From NCBI RefSeq assembly GCF_004303025.1, contig NZ_PJQW01000008.1, forward strand, positions 62,001 to 126,000: a stretch of DNA of 64,000 bases. The letters run 5' to 3'. Below are positions 63,906 through 64,000 of the stretch, piece by piece. Source of the stretch: Flavobacterium sp. J27 (GTDB taxonomy: Bacteria; Bacteroidota; Bacteroidia; Flavobacteriales; Flavobacteriaceae). Each line of letters opens with the position of its first letter. The stretch's first letter is position 1. The notes under the pieces are model-generated. The model was not told where the DNA came from and searched no databases. It saw nothing but the letters and a program-made list of their open reading frames with translations. The translations under genes were made by a program, and so were the position numbers.

Positions 63906-64000
63906 TTAATAGTAAGTGTATCGTCTTACTTTAGAAATGTATTTTGCTAATCGAATTACTTGGTGACTATAACCATATTCATTGTCATACCAAACATACA
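63906..64000 (-). CDS. gapA: Glyceraldehyde-3-phosphate dehydrogenase, C-terminal end, cut by window edge
   Basis: The reverse strand from the window edge to a TAA at 63906 reads VWYDNEYGYSHQVIRLAK and ends RRYTYY, which matches the C-terminal helix of type I GAPDH (WYDNExGYSxxV). Only about 31 codons are visible. The gene would continue past 64000. It is a glycolytic enzyme. Confidence 0.88.
   Translation of the reverse strand, partial: YVWYDNEYGYSHQVIRLAKYISKVRRYTYY

Overview
The window is about 64 kb of AT-rich chromosome from a member of the Flavobacteriaceae, Flavobacterium or a close relative. Four things point there: many promoters fit the Bacteroidetes pattern (TAnnTTTG -7 box, little Shine-Dalgarno signal); three secreted proteins end in type IX secretion (T9SS) sorting domains; several families are typical of Flavobacteria (fused CcsBA, large SecA, DUF4295 between rpmG and ftsY, DUF5777 barrel, DUF6048/DUF6452); and most genes are core housekeeping genes in short, alternating operons. 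I see no insertion sequence, prophage, CRISPR array or rRNA operon.

Region by region. 1-2.7 kb: an accessory piece on the 3' side of a tRNA-Arg, holding a BcgI-like restriction-methyltransferase subunit and the beginning of its specificity subunit, whose frame has no start codon and joins the upstream gene at a GGGAAAG slippery heptamer. 2.9-5.5 kb: a small basic protein and a BlaI repressor/M56 peptidase pair with three evenly spaced operator-like dyads at its promoter. 5.5-13.7 kb: a T9SS protein, an MFS exporter, a DUF1684 protein, a TatD hydrolase, TcdA, YbaB, an S9 peptidase and a cysteine synthase-like enzyme. 13.8-24 kb: cytochrome c assembly (CcsBA), BirA, then RsfS, FtsH and a tight lipid run (LUD protein, CdsA, Psd, acyl-CoA-binding protein) that continues into an exported superoxide dismutase and a uracil-DNA glycosylase-like protein. 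24-35 kb: ornithine aminotransferase, OsmC, DUF1697 and two very large T9SS proteins (a lipobox-bearing BNR propeller with an inserted PA domain, and a purple-acid-phosphatase-like enzyme), followed by a 41-bp tandem repeat. 35-41 kb: RlmD, a DUF6452/DUF6048 pair, and a divergent envelope cluster (YceI, lipoprotein cytochrome, OB-fold protein, DUF5777 barrel). 41-54 kb: SecA, DUF2795, a cobalamin adenosyltransferase, an ATP-grasp enzyme, an orphan MacB-type ATPase with a 55-residue membrane partner, a methyltransferase, an HTH/coiled-coil regulator with a divergent roadblock-like gene, an ABC-F protein and a CocE-type hydrolase. 53.6-64 kb: a glycosyltransferase, an E2 acyltransferase, a DnaQ-like exonuclease, an FAH-family protein, an Hpt protein and CinA, then the rpmB-rpmG-DUF4295-ftsY block, envelope hypotheticals, a serine hydrolase, a DUF721 protein and the 3' end of gapA.

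The observations I rate highest are the restriction system's missing start codon with a canonical -1 slippery heptamer directly before the upstream stop; the triple 20-bp-spaced dyads at the blaI promoter together with a Met/aromatic heptad domain in its partner peptidase; the YceI/cytochrome/OB/DUF5777 envelope cluster; and the tandem hairpin repeats at 34.84-34.98 kb. Everything here comes from reading sequence and known family motifs; no database search was run.
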